A stretch of 32,037 bases of DNA from Candidatus Omnitrophota bacterium (GCA_023247475.1 JAHFGK010000004.1:1-32037); one strand, 5' to 3'. Counted from the stretch's first letter, positions 1-8,675 are shown. Made by a program: numbers and translations. The notes: generated from the letters alone by a model not told the origin.

Positions 1-206
1 TTATCCAAAAGGAAACTATCCAACCATTCGCGATGATTGAATCGGTCGGTGATATGAATCAGGAGGTCAACCTTAAGTGGGCTAGCACCGAGACTTACAC
101 CTTTAATGATTTCACAGGCGTAAAAAGAGTGGAAGATATCTTCAAAATTCGGGATGACAACAACGAAGGATTGTTTTTTGCGTTTAATAGCCACTTTAGG
201 AATTGA
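1..206 (+). CDS. 3' end of an unknown gene (partial)
   Basis: Reading frame 3 is open from the left edge (first full codon at 3) to TGA at 204-206, giving 67 residues. The composition is normal for protein (mixed charged and aromatic residues; it ends in FAFNSHFRN). The other two plus frames stop within 40 bases. The start lies outside the window; ATG codons at 33 and 54 exist but nothing marks them as starts. I do not recognise the family and see no membrane segment or catalytic motif. The gene is convergent with the sigma factor gene, whose stop lies 20 bp away across a T-rich spacer. That it is a real gene rests on the open frame and the tight convergent spacing, so confidence is moderate. 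Confidence 0.55.
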   Translation, partial: IQKETIQPFAMIESVGDMNQEVNLKWASTETYTFNDFTGVKRVEDIFKIRDDNNEGLFFAFNSHFRN

Positions 207-226
207 TTCGATACGCTTTTTATTTT

Positions 227-1054
227 TTAGTCAGAAATTTTTGTTTTCTTCTCTTGTCTCTTGAGAATTTCTCTTATCTTCTTAATGGTCGCTACTTCTA
301 ATTGCCGAACACGTTCACGGGAGACGCCTAATTCTTTGGCAATTTCCGCTAACGTACATGTGTTCCCGTCCGTCAGACCAAACCGCATATCCAAAATCTT
401 ACGTTCCCGTTCCGTCAGCATATCCAAAAAAGTCGAAGCCCGCTCTTTATTAAAAAAAATTTCAATTTGCTCATCCGGGCTGACTAAACTCTGATCCTCA
501 ATAATATCCTTAACCTGTCCGTCGCCCTCTTCTCCAATCGGAGCATCTAGGCTGGATATCTTCGCAATCGCCTTTTCCAGGTCCCGTACCTTATCCACCG
601 AGACCTGCATCTTTTTGGCAATTTCTCCCATGCGAGGTTTTCGTTTTAGCTTATGGGTCAACTCCTCAGTTGTTTTCTTATATTTAAGGATCTCCTCATT
701 CATATACACCGGGACACGAATCAATTTCCCCTGATCAATGATCGCCCGAGAAACTCCCTGTTTAATCCACCACGCCGCATACGTTGAAAAACGAAAACCT
801 TTTTCGGGGTCAAATTTATCTACACTTTTCATCAAACCAATATTCCCCTCTTCAATCAAATCACTTAATGGCACCCCCAGATTCACATATCGTTTGGCGA
901 TACTAATGACCAGACGCAAATTGGCCCGAATCATTTTATTGCGTGCTTCCCGGTCACCTTTTTGAGCTTTTCGGGCTAAATCAATTTCCTCCTCGGGTGT
1001 TAAGAGGGCAATGGGTCGGACATCTTTTAAATAAGCTTTAATCGGATCCACCAT
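227..1054 (-). CDS. rpoD: RpoD/SigA-family sigma-70 factor, short form
   Basis: This is a primary-type sigma factor that directs RNA polymerase to -35/-10 promoters. Region 1.2 is at about residues 2-35 (DPIKAYLKDV). Region 2 is at 41-111, with the core-binding and -10 melting helix (NLRLVISIAKRYVNLG; FSTYAAWWIKQGVSRAI). Region 3 is at about 112-190, and region 4 at 207-265 with the -35 helix-turn-helix (LAEIAKELGVSRERVRQLE). At 275 residues it lacks region 1.1 and the spacer typical of housekeeping RpoD, so it could be the vegetative factor of a reduced form or a group-2 (RpoS/SigB-like) factor; the symbol is therefore provisional. Start is ATG 1054, with GGAGAGG about 14 nt upstream. It lies 42 bp downstream of ppdK and is probably cotranscribed with it and glyS. 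Confidence 0.9.
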   Translation of the reverse strand: MVDPIKAYLKDVRPIALLTPEEEIDLARKAQKGDREARNKMIRANLRLVISIAKRYVNLGVPLSDLIEEGNIGLMKSVDKFDPEKGFRFSTYAAWWIKQGVSRAIIDQGKLIRVPVYMNEEILKYKKTTEELTHKLKRKPRMGEIAKKMQVSVDKVRDLEKAIAKISSLDAPIGEEGDGQVKDIIEDQSLVSPDEQIEIFFNKERASTFLDMLTERERKILDMRFGLTDGNTCTLAEIAKELGVSRERVRQLEVATIKKIREILKRQEKKTKISD

Positions 1055-1096
1055 GATGTTACTTGCAACCTCTCCTTCTTCGGTGATTTCTTAATT

Positions 1097-3979
1097 TTAT
1101 GCAGTAACCAACTGCATGACTTGCTTACGAGAATTTTTCGACTTTTTTCCTAACTGCTTTTTAGCCGTCGACTTCTTCGATAAACCTTTGGTTTCCGCGA
1201 AAAAATTCAAAGCCGCCTGTGCTGCTGCTAAACGGGCAATAGGAACACGGTACGGAGAACAGCTGACATAATCCATGCCCACTTTGTGACAGAATTCAAT
1301 GGAAGCAGGGTCTCCACCATGTTCACCGCAGATCCCGACTTTCAATTTTGTTTGGACCGAACGGCCTTGCTGTACAGCGATTTGCATCAACTGCCCCACT
1401 CCCGCCACATCAATGCTTTGGAAAGGATCTTCCGGTAAAATACTTTGACTTAAATAGTCGGGTAAAAATCCGCCAATATCATCGCGGGAAAAACCAAACG
1501 TCATTTGAGTTAAATCATTGGTCCCAAAAGAAAAGAACTGAGCCACCGTTGCCAATTGACTTGCGGTTAAGGCCGAGCGTGGAACTTCAATCATCGTTCC
1601 AAACAAATAGGGAATTGTTTTAACATGATATTTGGCACATGTTTCTTTGTGAACGCGATCAACAATTACCTTTTGATGTTGCAATTCCTTAACCGTACCC
1701 ACGACAGGAATCATAATCTCAGGAAAAATTTTCTTCCCTTCTTGTGTTAACTCGATAGCGGCTTCGAAAGTAGCACGGATTTGCATCTCTGTAATTTCCG
1801 GATAGGTAATCCCTAAACGCACACCCCTGTGCCCCATCATAGGATTGCTCTCCCGTAAAGAAGCAGCCCGCTTATCCAGAATTTCAAGAGAAATCCCTAA
1901 GCTGTCGGCCAAATTCTTAAGCTGCTCTTTGTTATGCGGGACAAATTCATGTAAAGGCGGGTCCAACAAACGAATCGTGACCGGAAGTCCGTCCATCGCT
2001 TGCAGAGTCCCTTTAATATCTTTTTTAACGTGCGGGTAAAGTTCCGTCAACGCTCGACGACGTTCCTCCGGCGTCTTGGAAACAATCACTTTACGAAGTT
2101 TAAATAGTGGCTCCTCGGAATCTTTTCCGTAAAACATGTGTTCGGTACGAAATAATCCGATTCCTTCCGCACCAAACGCACGCGCCTTGGCCGCATCCTC
2201 CGGGGTATCCGCATTCGTTCTGACCTTCAAGGTACGTATCTGGTCACACACTTTAAGGAAATCATTAAATAATTTATTTTCTTCCGTGGCATCAATCATC
2301 GAGAGTCGACCTTCAAAAAATTTTCCCTTCGTTCCATTTAAAGTAATCCAAGCCCCTTCTTGGAGAGCTTTATTCCCGACCTTCATTGTTTTATTAGGTA
2401 AATCAATTTCCATCTCGGAACATCCCACAATACAACATTTTCCCCAACCCCGCGCCACCAATGCCGCGTGCGAGGTCATACCGCCACGGGCCGTTAAAAT
2501 CGCTTCTGCCGCACGCATCCCTTCCACATCTTCGGGATTGGTTTCTTCTCGAACCAAGATAATTTTCTTTCCTTCTTTGGCCCACCGAACCGCATCATTC
2601 GCGGTAAAAACAATTTGACCAACGGCACCGCCTGGTCCCGCCGGTAACCCTTTACCTAATAAACTCGCGGTCTTTTCTTCTTGCGGATCAATGATGGGAT
2701 GTAACAGCTCATCTAACTGAGCCGGTGTGACTCGTCGAATAACTTCTTCTTTCTTAATCAAACCTTCCTGTAACATATCCATGGCCATCCGCACTGCTGC
2801 TGGTCCATTACGTTTTCCCGAGCGGCATTGCAACATATAAAGCTTACCTTCTTCAGTCGTGAATTCAATATCTTGCATATCCCGGTAATGACGTTCGAGA
2901 CGTCGACGGATATCGTCTAATTCCTTGTACGCTTTAGAATTTAATTCTTCCAGTGTTTTTAAATTTTTATTGTGATCACTTTGAGAATATTTGTTGATCG
3001 GTGCCGGGGTTCGAATTCCAGCCACCACATCTTCTCCTTGGGCATTGATCAAATACTCTCCGTAAAATCTATTTTCGCCATTACCAGGGTTTCGAGTGAA
3101 GGCCACACCCGTTGCGGAATTGTTACCCATATTGCCAAAAACCATGCTTTGCACATTAACGGCCGTGCCCCATTCATCCGGAATCCCTTCGATGCGACGA
3201 TATGATATCGCTCTTTTGCCATTCCAGGAACTAAAAACAGCAGAAATGCCTCCCCACAACTGTGCTTCGTGATCATCGGGAAATTCTTTTCCCAAAACTT
3301 CTTTAATCTTAATTTTATAAAGGGCGCAAATTTTTTTTAAATCTCCCACCGTCAAATCCGCATCATTGGAAATACTTCTTGATTTCTTAGTCTCTTCCAA
3401 AATGTGCTCCAATTGCGCACGCACGCCCTTACCTTCCTTGTGTTCAATCCCAGCAGCTTTTTCCATAACCACATCCGCATACATTGTTAATAACCGTCGA
3501 TATGCATCGTAGACAAAACGTTCATTCTGGGTCTTCTTGACAAGACCCGGTATTGTCTTTTCGGTCAGACCAACATTTAAAACTGTTTCCATCATCCCTG
3601 GCATGGATTTTCGAGCCCCGGAACGAACGGAAACCAAAAGCGGATTGTGGGGGTCGCCAAACTTTTTGCCCGTTAATTTCTCGACGCGCTTTAAAGCAGC
3701 TTCCACATGTTCTTTAAGACCGGCCGGATATTTTTTGTTATTGGCATAATAATACGTACATACCTCGGTTGTGATGGTAAATCCCGGGGGAACGGGCAAT
3801 CTTAAATCTTTATGCCCGGCCATTTCGGCTAAGTTAGCTCCCTTGCCGCCGAGGAGGTTTTTCATTTGCGCTGTTCCTTCCGCCTTGCCCCCACCAAAGG
3901 AGTAAACATACCGGCCTTTGGCCGGTACTGCCTGCGTAGCGGTACTGCTTCGTGGTACTTTGCCGACTTTTTTTGCCAT
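1097..3979 (-). CDS. ppdK: Pyruvate, phosphate dikinase
   Basis: This enzyme interconverts pyruvate + ATP + Pi with PEP + AMP + PPi in the cytoplasm, serving gluconeogenesis or PPi-linked glycolysis. The N-terminal ATP-grasp/nucleotide domain opens with the LLGGKGANLAEM motif (about residues 42-53). The mobile phosphohistidine domain has TARGGMTSHAALVARG with His504. The C-terminal PEP/pyruvate TIM barrel ends with GICGEHGGDP, where Cys884 is the expected catalytic acid. At 960 residues it is longer than the usual 870-900. The excess is a 20-25 residue N-terminal leader (KKVGKVPRSSTATQAVPAKG) and a basic C-terminal tail of about 30 residues. Start ATG 3979 is preceded by AAAGG at 10 nt. It sits 37 bp after glyS and 42 bp before the sigma gene. 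Confidence 0.97.
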   Translation of the reverse strand: MAKKVGKVPRSSTATQAVPAKGRYVYSFGGGKAEGTAQMKNLLGGKGANLAEMAGHKDLRLPVPPGFTITTEVCTYYYANNKKYPAGLKEHVEAALKRVEKLTGKKFGDPHNPLLVSVRSGARKSMPGMMETVLNVGLTEKTIPGLVKKTQNERFVYDAYRRLLTMYADVVMEKAAGIEHKEGKGVRAQLEHILEETKKSRSISNDADLTVGDLKKICALYKIKIKEVLGKEFPDDHEAQLWGGISAVFSSWNGKRAISYRRIEGIPDEWGTAVNVQSMVFGNMGNNSATGVAFTRNPGNGENRFYGEYLINAQGEDVVAGIRTPAPINKYSQSDHNKNLKTLEELNSKAYKELDDIRRRLERHYRDMQDIEFTTEEGKLYMLQCRSGKRNGPAAVRMAMDMLQEGLIKKEEVIRRVTPAQLDELLHPIIDPQEEKTASLLGKGLPAGPGGAVGQIVFTANDAVRWAKEGKKIILVREETNPEDVEGMRAAEAILTARGGMTSHAALVARGWGKCCIVGCSEMEIDLPNKTMKVGNKALQEGAWITLNGTKGKFFEGRLSMIDATEENKLFNDFLKVCDQIRTLKVRTNADTPEDAAKARAFGAEGIGLFRTEHMFYGKDSEEPLFKLRKVIVSKTPEERRRALTELYPHVKKDIKGTLQAMDGLPVTIRLLDPPLHEFVPHNKEQLKNLADSLGISLEILDKRAASLRESNPMMGHRGVRLGITYPEITEMQIRATFEAAIELTQEGKKIFPEIMIPVVGTVKELQHQKVIVDRVHKETCAKYHVKTIPYLFGTMIEVPRSALTASQLATVAQFFSFGTNDLTQMTFGFSRDDIGGFLPDYLSQSILPEDPFQSIDVAGVGQLMQIAVQQGRSVQTKLKVGICGEHGGDPASIEFCHKVGMDYVSCSPYRVPIARLAAAQAALNFFAETKGLSKKSTAKKQLGKKSKNSRKQVMQLVTA

Positions 3980-4016
3980 TTTAACTAGACCTTTCTTTAA
4001 AATGAATTTAAAAATA

Positions 4017-5321
4017 TTACGAAAATTTCTCGACCAAATAATCTTTCAGCCCGCTAACCGAAACCCGTTGCTGCTGCATCGTATCACGATCACGCACGGT
4101 CACTTGTTTATCTTCTAGCGACTGCACATCGACCGTGACACAATAAAAAGTTCCTATTTCATCTTGTCGACGATAAAGTTTCCCTATCGCGGCTGTATCA
4201 TCATACACGCAGACAAAGTGCTTTTGTAAATCTTTCTTGATGCGCTGGGCCATATGAACAATGTCAGAATTTTTCTTCAACAAGGGTAAGACAGCCACTT
4301 TAATTGGGGCTAATTGTTTGCTGAAGCGGAGCACCACCCGCAATTCCCCTTTAACTTCCTCTTCCTGGTAAGCATCCACTAAAAAAGCGAGCGCGGCTCG
4401 ATCCACCCCGCCCGAAGGTTCAATAATATAAGGGAAAAATCTTTCTTTGGTAACCTGATCCTGATACTGCAAATCTTTACCGGAAAATTTAGAATGTTGT
4501 CGCAAATCAAAATCGGTACGATTAGCGATTCCCTCCAACTCCGACCAGCCGAAAGGAAAATTATATTCAATGTCGGTACAGCCTGCCGCATAATGCGCCA
4601 GTTCGTCTTTACCATGTTTACGTAATCGCAAATTTTCTTTTCGCAAGCCTAAACCCAAATACCATTGAAACCGTTCCTGAATCCACTCTTCATGAACTTT
4701 CTCAGCGTCCTTAGGTCGGGTAAAATACTCAATTTCCATCTGTTCAAATTCACGAGTGCGGAAGGTGTAGTTGCCAGGAGTTATCTCATTACGAAAGGAT
4801 TTCCCGATTTGGGCAATCCCAAAGGGAAGTCTACGGTGGGTTGCGTCTAACACATTATTAAAATTCACAAATATCCCTTGAGCTGTTTCTGGTCGTAAAT
4901 ACGTTAGTCCACTTTCATCTTCAACAGCTCCGAGATAAGTCTTTAACATCAGATTAAATGGACGACCGTCGGTAAAATCTTTAGAACCGCACTGGGGACA
5001 TTGATTCCCGAATTGGTCAGGACGGAATCGCTTTTTACATTTTTTACAATCGACCAGGATATCGGTAAAGTTATCGGTATGCCCAGAGGCCTTCCAGACC
5101 AAAGGATGCATTAAGATACTTGTATCTAGACCGATAACATCATCGCGTTCGTGCACAACCGCCTTCCACCAGGCATTCTTGATGTTGCACTTTAATTCTA
5201 CACCGAGGGGACCATAATCCCAGGCACTCGCTAATCCGCCATAAATTTCCGATGACTGAAAAATAAAACCACGCCTTTTACAAAGCGCCACAACCCTTTC
5301 CATCGTCACAGAATTCGTCAT
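4017..5321 (-). CDS. glyS: Glycyl-tRNA synthetase, homodimeric (alpha2) type
   Basis: This is a class II synthetase that charges tRNA-Gly. It is the single-chain type shared with archaea, eukaryotes and some bacteria, not the GlyQ/GlyS tetramer. Class II motif 1 is around residues 28-60 (GGLASAWDYGPLGVELK). A zinc-like CxxC...CxxC lies at about 92-111. Motif 2 (FRNEITPGNYTFRTREFEQME) is near 178-197, motif 3 (GGVDRAALAFL) follows, and an anticodon-binding domain occupies the last 100 residues. It is slightly short (434 aa versus about 460-500). A TTG at 5324 directly precedes the ATG at 5321 and either could initiate; the AGAGGAG upstream is 12-15 nt away, so the start is uncertain by a codon. 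It is first gene of a likely glyS-ppdK-sigma unit. Confidence 0.96.
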   Translation of the reverse strand: MTNSVTMERVVALCKRRGFIFQSSEIYGGLASAWDYGPLGVELKCNIKNAWWKAVVHERDDVIGLDTSILMHPLVWKASGHTDNFTDILVDCKKCKKRFRPDQFGNQCPQCGSKDFTDGRPFNLMLKTYLGAVEDESGLTYLRPETAQGIFVNFNNVLDATHRRLPFGIAQIGKSFRNEITPGNYTFRTREFEQMEIEYFTRPKDAEKVHEEWIQERFQWYLGLGLRKENLRLRKHGKDELAHYAAGCTDIEYNFPFGWSELEGIANRTDFDLRQHSKFSGKDLQYQDQVTKERFFPYIIEPSGGVDRAALAFLVDAYQEEEVKGELRVVLRFSKQLAPIKVAVLPLLKKNSDIVHMAQRIKKDLQKHFVCVYDDTAAIGKLYRRQDEIGTFYCVTVDVQSLEDKQVTVRDRDTMQQQRVSVSGLKDYLVEKFS

Positions 5322-5384
5322 CAACAGCAGCGTGCACTCCTCTTTCGAAATAAAATTGTTGGGGATTAAATATCAGAAGGATTT

Positions 5385-5413
5385 ATTTTATCGAAAAGTC
5401 CTCTAAAATGCAA
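5385..5413 (-). promoter_or_regulatory. Sigma-70 promoter for the glyS-ppdK-sigma unit
   Basis: On the minus strand TTGCAT (5408-5413) and TAAAAT (5385-5390) are separated by exactly 17 bp. Transcription would begin near 5378, leaving a leader of about 55 nt before glyS. Both hexamers are one or two bases off consensus. It lies in the 140-bp spacer between panB and glyS. Confidence 0.65.
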
Positions 5414-5461
5414 GGGATAAGTATGGGATCTCTTGAAAAGGAACGAACCTTTTATTTAATA

Positions 5462-6304
5462 CTATTTATTGATTTTGAACTTTTTAAATTCTTGTGGTTT
5501 GATGGTGAACGTATATTGAGCGCTGGGAAAATCCTTATGCCTCACTTCCTCTCGGAATTGCGTGACCGCTTTGCCAATGATTTCATTTAACTTGACATAT
5601 TGTTTAGCAAATTTAGGTTGATACCAGTCAAACAGCCCTAAAAGATCATGTGTCACCAAAACCTGTCCGTCACACGCCGGGCCCGCCCCGATTCCAATCG
5701 TGGGGATTTTAAGTTTCCGGGTGATGATTTCAGCAATTTTATCCGGGATACATTCCAAGACAATGCTAAAACATCCAACTTTCTCAAGCGCCTGAGCATT
5801 ATCAATAATTTTTTGTGCCGACGATGCATCTTTGCCTTGTAGTTTCATTCCACCTAATCGTTCCGCATTTTGCGGTGTTAAACCAACATGTCCCATGACC
5901 GGTATTCCGGCTCGGATAATATCTTGAGCCACGTCAAGACAACGGTCAAACCACTCCAATTTGACGGCATTACATCCAGCTTCCTCAACAAAACGTTTCG
6001 CATTCTTGACGGCGAATTCGGGTTTAATTTGGTACGCCTCATAAGGCATGTCTCCGACTAAAAGTGCATGTTCAACCCCACGATTGACCGCTTTGGTGTG
6101 ATGAAGCATTACCTCCATCCCTACCTCACGTGTTGATTTTAGCCCTAACACAACATTTGCCAAAGAATCTCCCACCAAAATGATATCGATGCCACATTGA
6201 TCAATGATCTTGGCTAAAGGATAATCATAGGCGGTGAGCATCACAATTCTTTCGCCCTTTTTCTTTTTTGCGATGATTTCTTGAATAGTTTGTCGGGAAT
6301 TCAT
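5462..6304 (-). CDS. panB: 3-methyl-2-oxobutanoate hydroxymethyltransferase
   Basis: PanB transfers a hydroxymethyl group from 5,10-methylene-THF to alpha-ketoisovalerate, giving ketopantoate, the first committed step to pantothenate/CoA. The TIM-barrel signature residues are present: MLTAYDYP (about 22-29), the metal-binding VGDS (Asp46) and VGDMPYE (Asp85), KLEW, and PVMGHVGLTPQ. I chose ATG 6304 because the family starts with this helix (MNSRQTIQEIIAKKKKGE) and AGAAAGAAG lies about 10 nt upstream. A longer frame from TTG 6379 would add 25 residues unlike PanB and would run through the hairpin spacer. Length is then 280 aa, normal for the family. panC and panD are not in the window. It is last gene of the nfn unit, 99 bp after nfnB. 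Confidence 0.96.
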   Translation of the reverse strand: MNSRQTIQEIIAKKKKGERIVMLTAYDYPLAKIIDQCGIDIILVGDSLANVVLGLKSTREVGMEVMLHHTKAVNRGVEHALLVGDMPYEAYQIKPEFAVKNAKRFVEEAGCNAVKLEWFDRCLDVAQDIIRAGIPVMGHVGLTPQNAERLGGMKLQGKDASSAQKIIDNAQALEKVGCFSIVLECIPDKIAEIITRKLKIPTIGIGAGPACDGQVLVTHDLLGLFDWYQPKFAKQYVKLNEIIGKAVTQFREEVRHKDFPSAQYTFTIKPQEFKKFKINK

Positions 6305-6318
6305 AGTACCACAACTTC

Positions 6319-6393
6319 TTTCTAAATGAACAAATGAAAACGGATAGCGGTCTTTAGAAATCCCTCCGATGCAAAACAAAACGCCGCTATCCG
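6319..6393 (-). ncRNA. Structured panB leader (hairpin with possible pseudoknot)
   Basis: Between nfnB and panB the minus-strand RNA can form a perfect 10-bp stem, CGGATAGCGG (6384-6393) with CCGCTATCCG (6341-6350), closing a 33-nt loop. Inside that loop TTTCTAAA (6353-6360) is perfectly complementary to TTTAGAAA (6319-6326), which lies next to the panB ribosome site. That gives an H-type pseudoknot topology that could mask initiation. No family was matched; it could also act simply as an intercistronic terminator or mRNA stabiliser, since TTTTC follows the stem. Confidence 0.4.
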
Positions 6394-6403
6394 CTCCTTG
6401 TTA

Positions 6404-7774
6404 CTAACCTTTTAAATAGCGATGAATATTTTCCGCAGCCTTCTTCCCTGCCGCGATTGCATCCACCACCGGCCCTGCTCCGGTTGTCACATTACCACCG
6501 GCAAATACACCGGACATCGAGGTCGAACCAGTTGCCGGATCGGTCCAAATGAATCCGCGTTCATTGACCCTTACCTTCGGAAATAATCTTGAAATCAAAG
6601 AATTTGTTTTCTGCCCCATAGCAAGAATCACGGTATCCACATCCATCACAAACTCCGATCCTTCCACGGCTTTGATTTCCCAATGTGCCGATTGTTCCGT
6701 TGAATTCGCATCGGCAAAATCCATCCGTAAACATTTTAATCCGGCAACAAAATGATGGTCATTACTTAAAATTTCTAAAGGTTTTACTAAACTCTCCAAT
6801 TGCACGCCTTCTTCTTTAGCATATTCTTTTTCTTGACCGTGCACCTGCATATCGTCCTCGGTATGGCTAAAAATCATCATCACCTGACGTTGTAAACGCA
6901 CACCCATACGTGCGCAATCTAACGCCGCAAAGTTGGAGCCAATCACCGCCATCCGCGGACCGACGTAAAACGATGACTCTATCTTGAAAAAATTATTCTC
7001 TTTGAGTTCATTGACGCGCATTAAAAATTCGTTATCATAATATACTCCCCCCAAATTATCTCCCGGGAGATCGACCAATTTTGGGGCCCCCGCACCCAAT
7101 GCCAACAAAACCGCCTGAAACCCTTGCTTTAAAAGATCCTCAATCGTTAACGTTTGACCAATAAGAATATTTGTTTTGATTTCAACACCGTAGGATTTAA
7201 TTTCTTCAATTTCCGAATCCAAAATATTTTTAGGTAATCGAAAGTTAGGAATTCCATAACGTAAGACCCCACCCGGCAAATCGTGCACCTCAAAAATAGT
7301 AACAGGGTACCCTAACCTCGCCAATGTCGCAGCGGCACTCAAACCCGTCGGGCCAGAACCAATGATCGCAATTTTTTTATTGTTGCGTACCCCAATTCGT
7401 TTATGGCTCGATTTGGATCTTCCATAATCCGCTACAAAACGTTCCAGAGCACGAATGCCAATGGGAGCATTCTCTTCACTTAATATACAAGCTTCCTCAC
7501 AAGGGGCGGTGCAGATACGTCCACACACGGCGGGTAAACTGTTTTGTTCTCTTATTTTTTCTAAAGCAGCTTTAGGATCACCCTCCCGTAACAGGCGAAT
7601 AAATCCTGGAATGTCAATCCCTAAAGGACACCCCCGCATGCACACTGGGTCCGCACACTGCGGACACCGTCGGGCTTCCTCAACACAAATCTTTTTTGAA
7701 AACCCTAAGGATACCTCTTTAAAACTTTTAATCCGTTTATCTTTGGGGAGATTTTTGACGCTGGGCTGTTGCAT
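6404..7774 (-). CDS. nfnB: NfnB-type NADPH-binding subunit (GltD-like flavoprotein)
   Basis: This is the large subunit of NADH-dependent ferredoxin:NADP+ oxidoreductase (also called sulfide dehydrogenase alpha / SudA), related to the small subunit of glutamate synthase. Residues 37-50 (CPQCADPVCMRGCP) and about 84-96 (CGRICTAPCEEAC) hold the cysteines for two [4Fe-4S] clusters. An FAD Rossmann motif IIGSGPTGLSAA follows, then the NADP(H) Rossmann motif VIGSNFAALDCARMG and the C-terminal FAD motif FAGGNVTTGAGPVVDAIAAGKKAA. At 456 aa the length is typical. No gltB is adjacent, but the gene 13 nt upstream encodes the matching NfnA subunit, which decides for NfnAB over glutamate synthase. The ribosome site is weak (AAAAAGAA), so translational coupling to nfnA is likely. 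Confidence 0.88.
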   Translation of the reverse strand: MQQPSVKNLPKDKRIKSFKEVSLGFSKKICVEEARRCPQCADPVCMRGCPLGIDIPGFIRLLREGDPKAALEKIREQNSLPAVCGRICTAPCEEACILSEENAPIGIRALERFVADYGRSKSSHKRIGVRNNKKIAIIGSGPTGLSAAATLARLGYPVTIFEVHDLPGGVLRYGIPNFRLPKNILDSEIEEIKSYGVEIKTNILIGQTLTIEDLLKQGFQAVLLALGAGAPKLVDLPGDNLGGVYYDNEFLMRVNELKENNFFKIESSFYVGPRMAVIGSNFAALDCARMGVRLQRQVMMIFSHTEDDMQVHGQEKEYAKEEGVQLESLVKPLEILSNDHHFVAGLKCLRMDFADANSTEQSAHWEIKAVEGSEFVMDVDTVILAMGQKTNSLISRLFPKVRVNERGFIWTDPATGSTSMSGVFAGGNVTTGAGPVVDAIAAGKKAAENIHRYLKG

Positions 7775-7787
7775 TTCTTTTTAAAAT

Positions 7788-8675
7788 TTAACTTTTTATC
7801 GCTTCATCCACAAGATTGCGTAGACGCACGAGAAAGTTACCCTCTCTTTTTTGTTGCATGGTCTTGAGTTGTTCACCAAATCTTTTACCGATATCCTCAA
7901 AAGCATTCATGCGAATTTTTAAATCCGGGTAATCCACTTGATGCCCGTCAAATTCCGGGCCATCCACACAGGCTAAACGAATCTGTCCTCCGACGCGCAC
8001 ACGACAAGAACCGCATTGTCCAATCCCGTCCATCATAATAGGAGTTAAATACACCAAGGTTCTGATCTGCTTGGGTTGAGTGATTTGACAAACGCCTTCC
8101 ATCATATCGACCGAACCCGCAGCGTACACAAGATTCACTTTTTCATGGATCAAAATTTCTTTGAGCATATTGGTGGCCAAACCTCGTCGGGCATAAGAAC
8201 CATCGTTAGTCGTGACCAAAATCTTATTACAGGCCAATCGCATCTGCGGTTCCAGCATTAAAGATCTCTTCGTTTTGGCTCCGATAATACCGATGACTTT
8301 ATTGCTGTTCTTTTTAAAGGCGCGCGCGATAGGAAGAATTTGTGCGGCCCCAATTCCGGTGGCGATACAAATCACGACACCCACTTTTCCGATCGTGGCC
8401 GAATTCCCTAAAGGCCCCAGAATAGAATAAATAAAATCATTAATGGGGAGGTTCCCTAATTGTTTCGTGGTACTACCAAGTTCTTGGAAAATCAAAGAGA
8501 TTGTTCCCTTCAATGCATCCGATTCAACCACACTTAAAGGAATACCCTCTTCCCCGGATTTAAGGGTAACGACCACATACTGACCTGGCTGGACCTTGAC
8601 CGCAATCTCGGGAGCCAAAATATTGAGTCGTTTGATATCGGAAGCGAGAATTTGTTTGTTGAGAATTTTGTACAT
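7788..8675 (-). CDS. nfnA: NfnA-type ferredoxin-NADP+ reductase subunit
   Basis: This is the small subunit of NfnAB (sulfide dehydrogenase beta / SudB). It carries FAD, an NAD(H) site and a [2Fe-2S] cluster and reduces NADP+ using NADH and ferredoxin by flavin-based bifurcation. An N-terminal FNR-like beta-barrel (IPLSVVESD; LGSTTKQL) is followed by the nucleotide domain (CIATGIGAAQILPIA). The cluster-binding C-terminal part has DGIGQCGSCRV and RLACVDGPEFDGHQVD, with three Cys and an Asp as in the family. ATG 8675 is preferred over ATG 8738 because it has CGGAG at 7 nt and begins with the expected MYKILNK strand. The longer version would overlap polX. The 295-aa product has a C-terminal extension slightly longer than usual. 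Confidence 0.9.
   Translation of the reverse strand: MYKILNKQILASDIKRLNILAPEIAVKVQPGQYVVVTLKSGEEGIPLSVVESDALKGTISLIFQELGSTTKQLGNLPINDFIYSILGPLGNSATIGKVGVVICIATGIGAAQILPIARAFKKNSNKVIGIIGAKTKRSLMLEPQMRLACNKILVTTNDGSYARRGLATNMLKEILIHEKVNLVYAAGSVDMMEGVCQITQPKQIRTLVYLTPIMMDGIGQCGSCRVRVGGQIRLACVDGPEFDGHQVDYPDLKIRMNAFEDIGKRFGEQLKTMQQKREGNFLVRLRNLVDEAIKS

Noticed and set aside
2136-2618. 160-codon plus-strand open frame
   Set aside because: It lies wholly antisense to ppdK, has no ribosome site or recognisable domain, and is explained by codon-composition shadowing.
5430-5461. Rho-independent terminator after panB
   Set aside because: AAAAGG...CCTTTT gives only a 6-bp weak stem with no GC-rich core and no T-run directly after it; too weak to list.
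6305-6379. N-terminal extension of PanB from TTG 6379
   Set aside because: The extra 25 residues do not resemble PanB, the ribosome-site spacing is poor, and the stretch is occupied by the hairpin; ATG 6304 gives the family N-terminus.
7788-8675. Dihydroorotate dehydrogenase electron-transfer subunit (PyrK)
   Set aside because: The fold is shared, but the adjacent NfnB-type gene, the DGPEFDGHQVD ending and the absence of pyrD favour NfnA.
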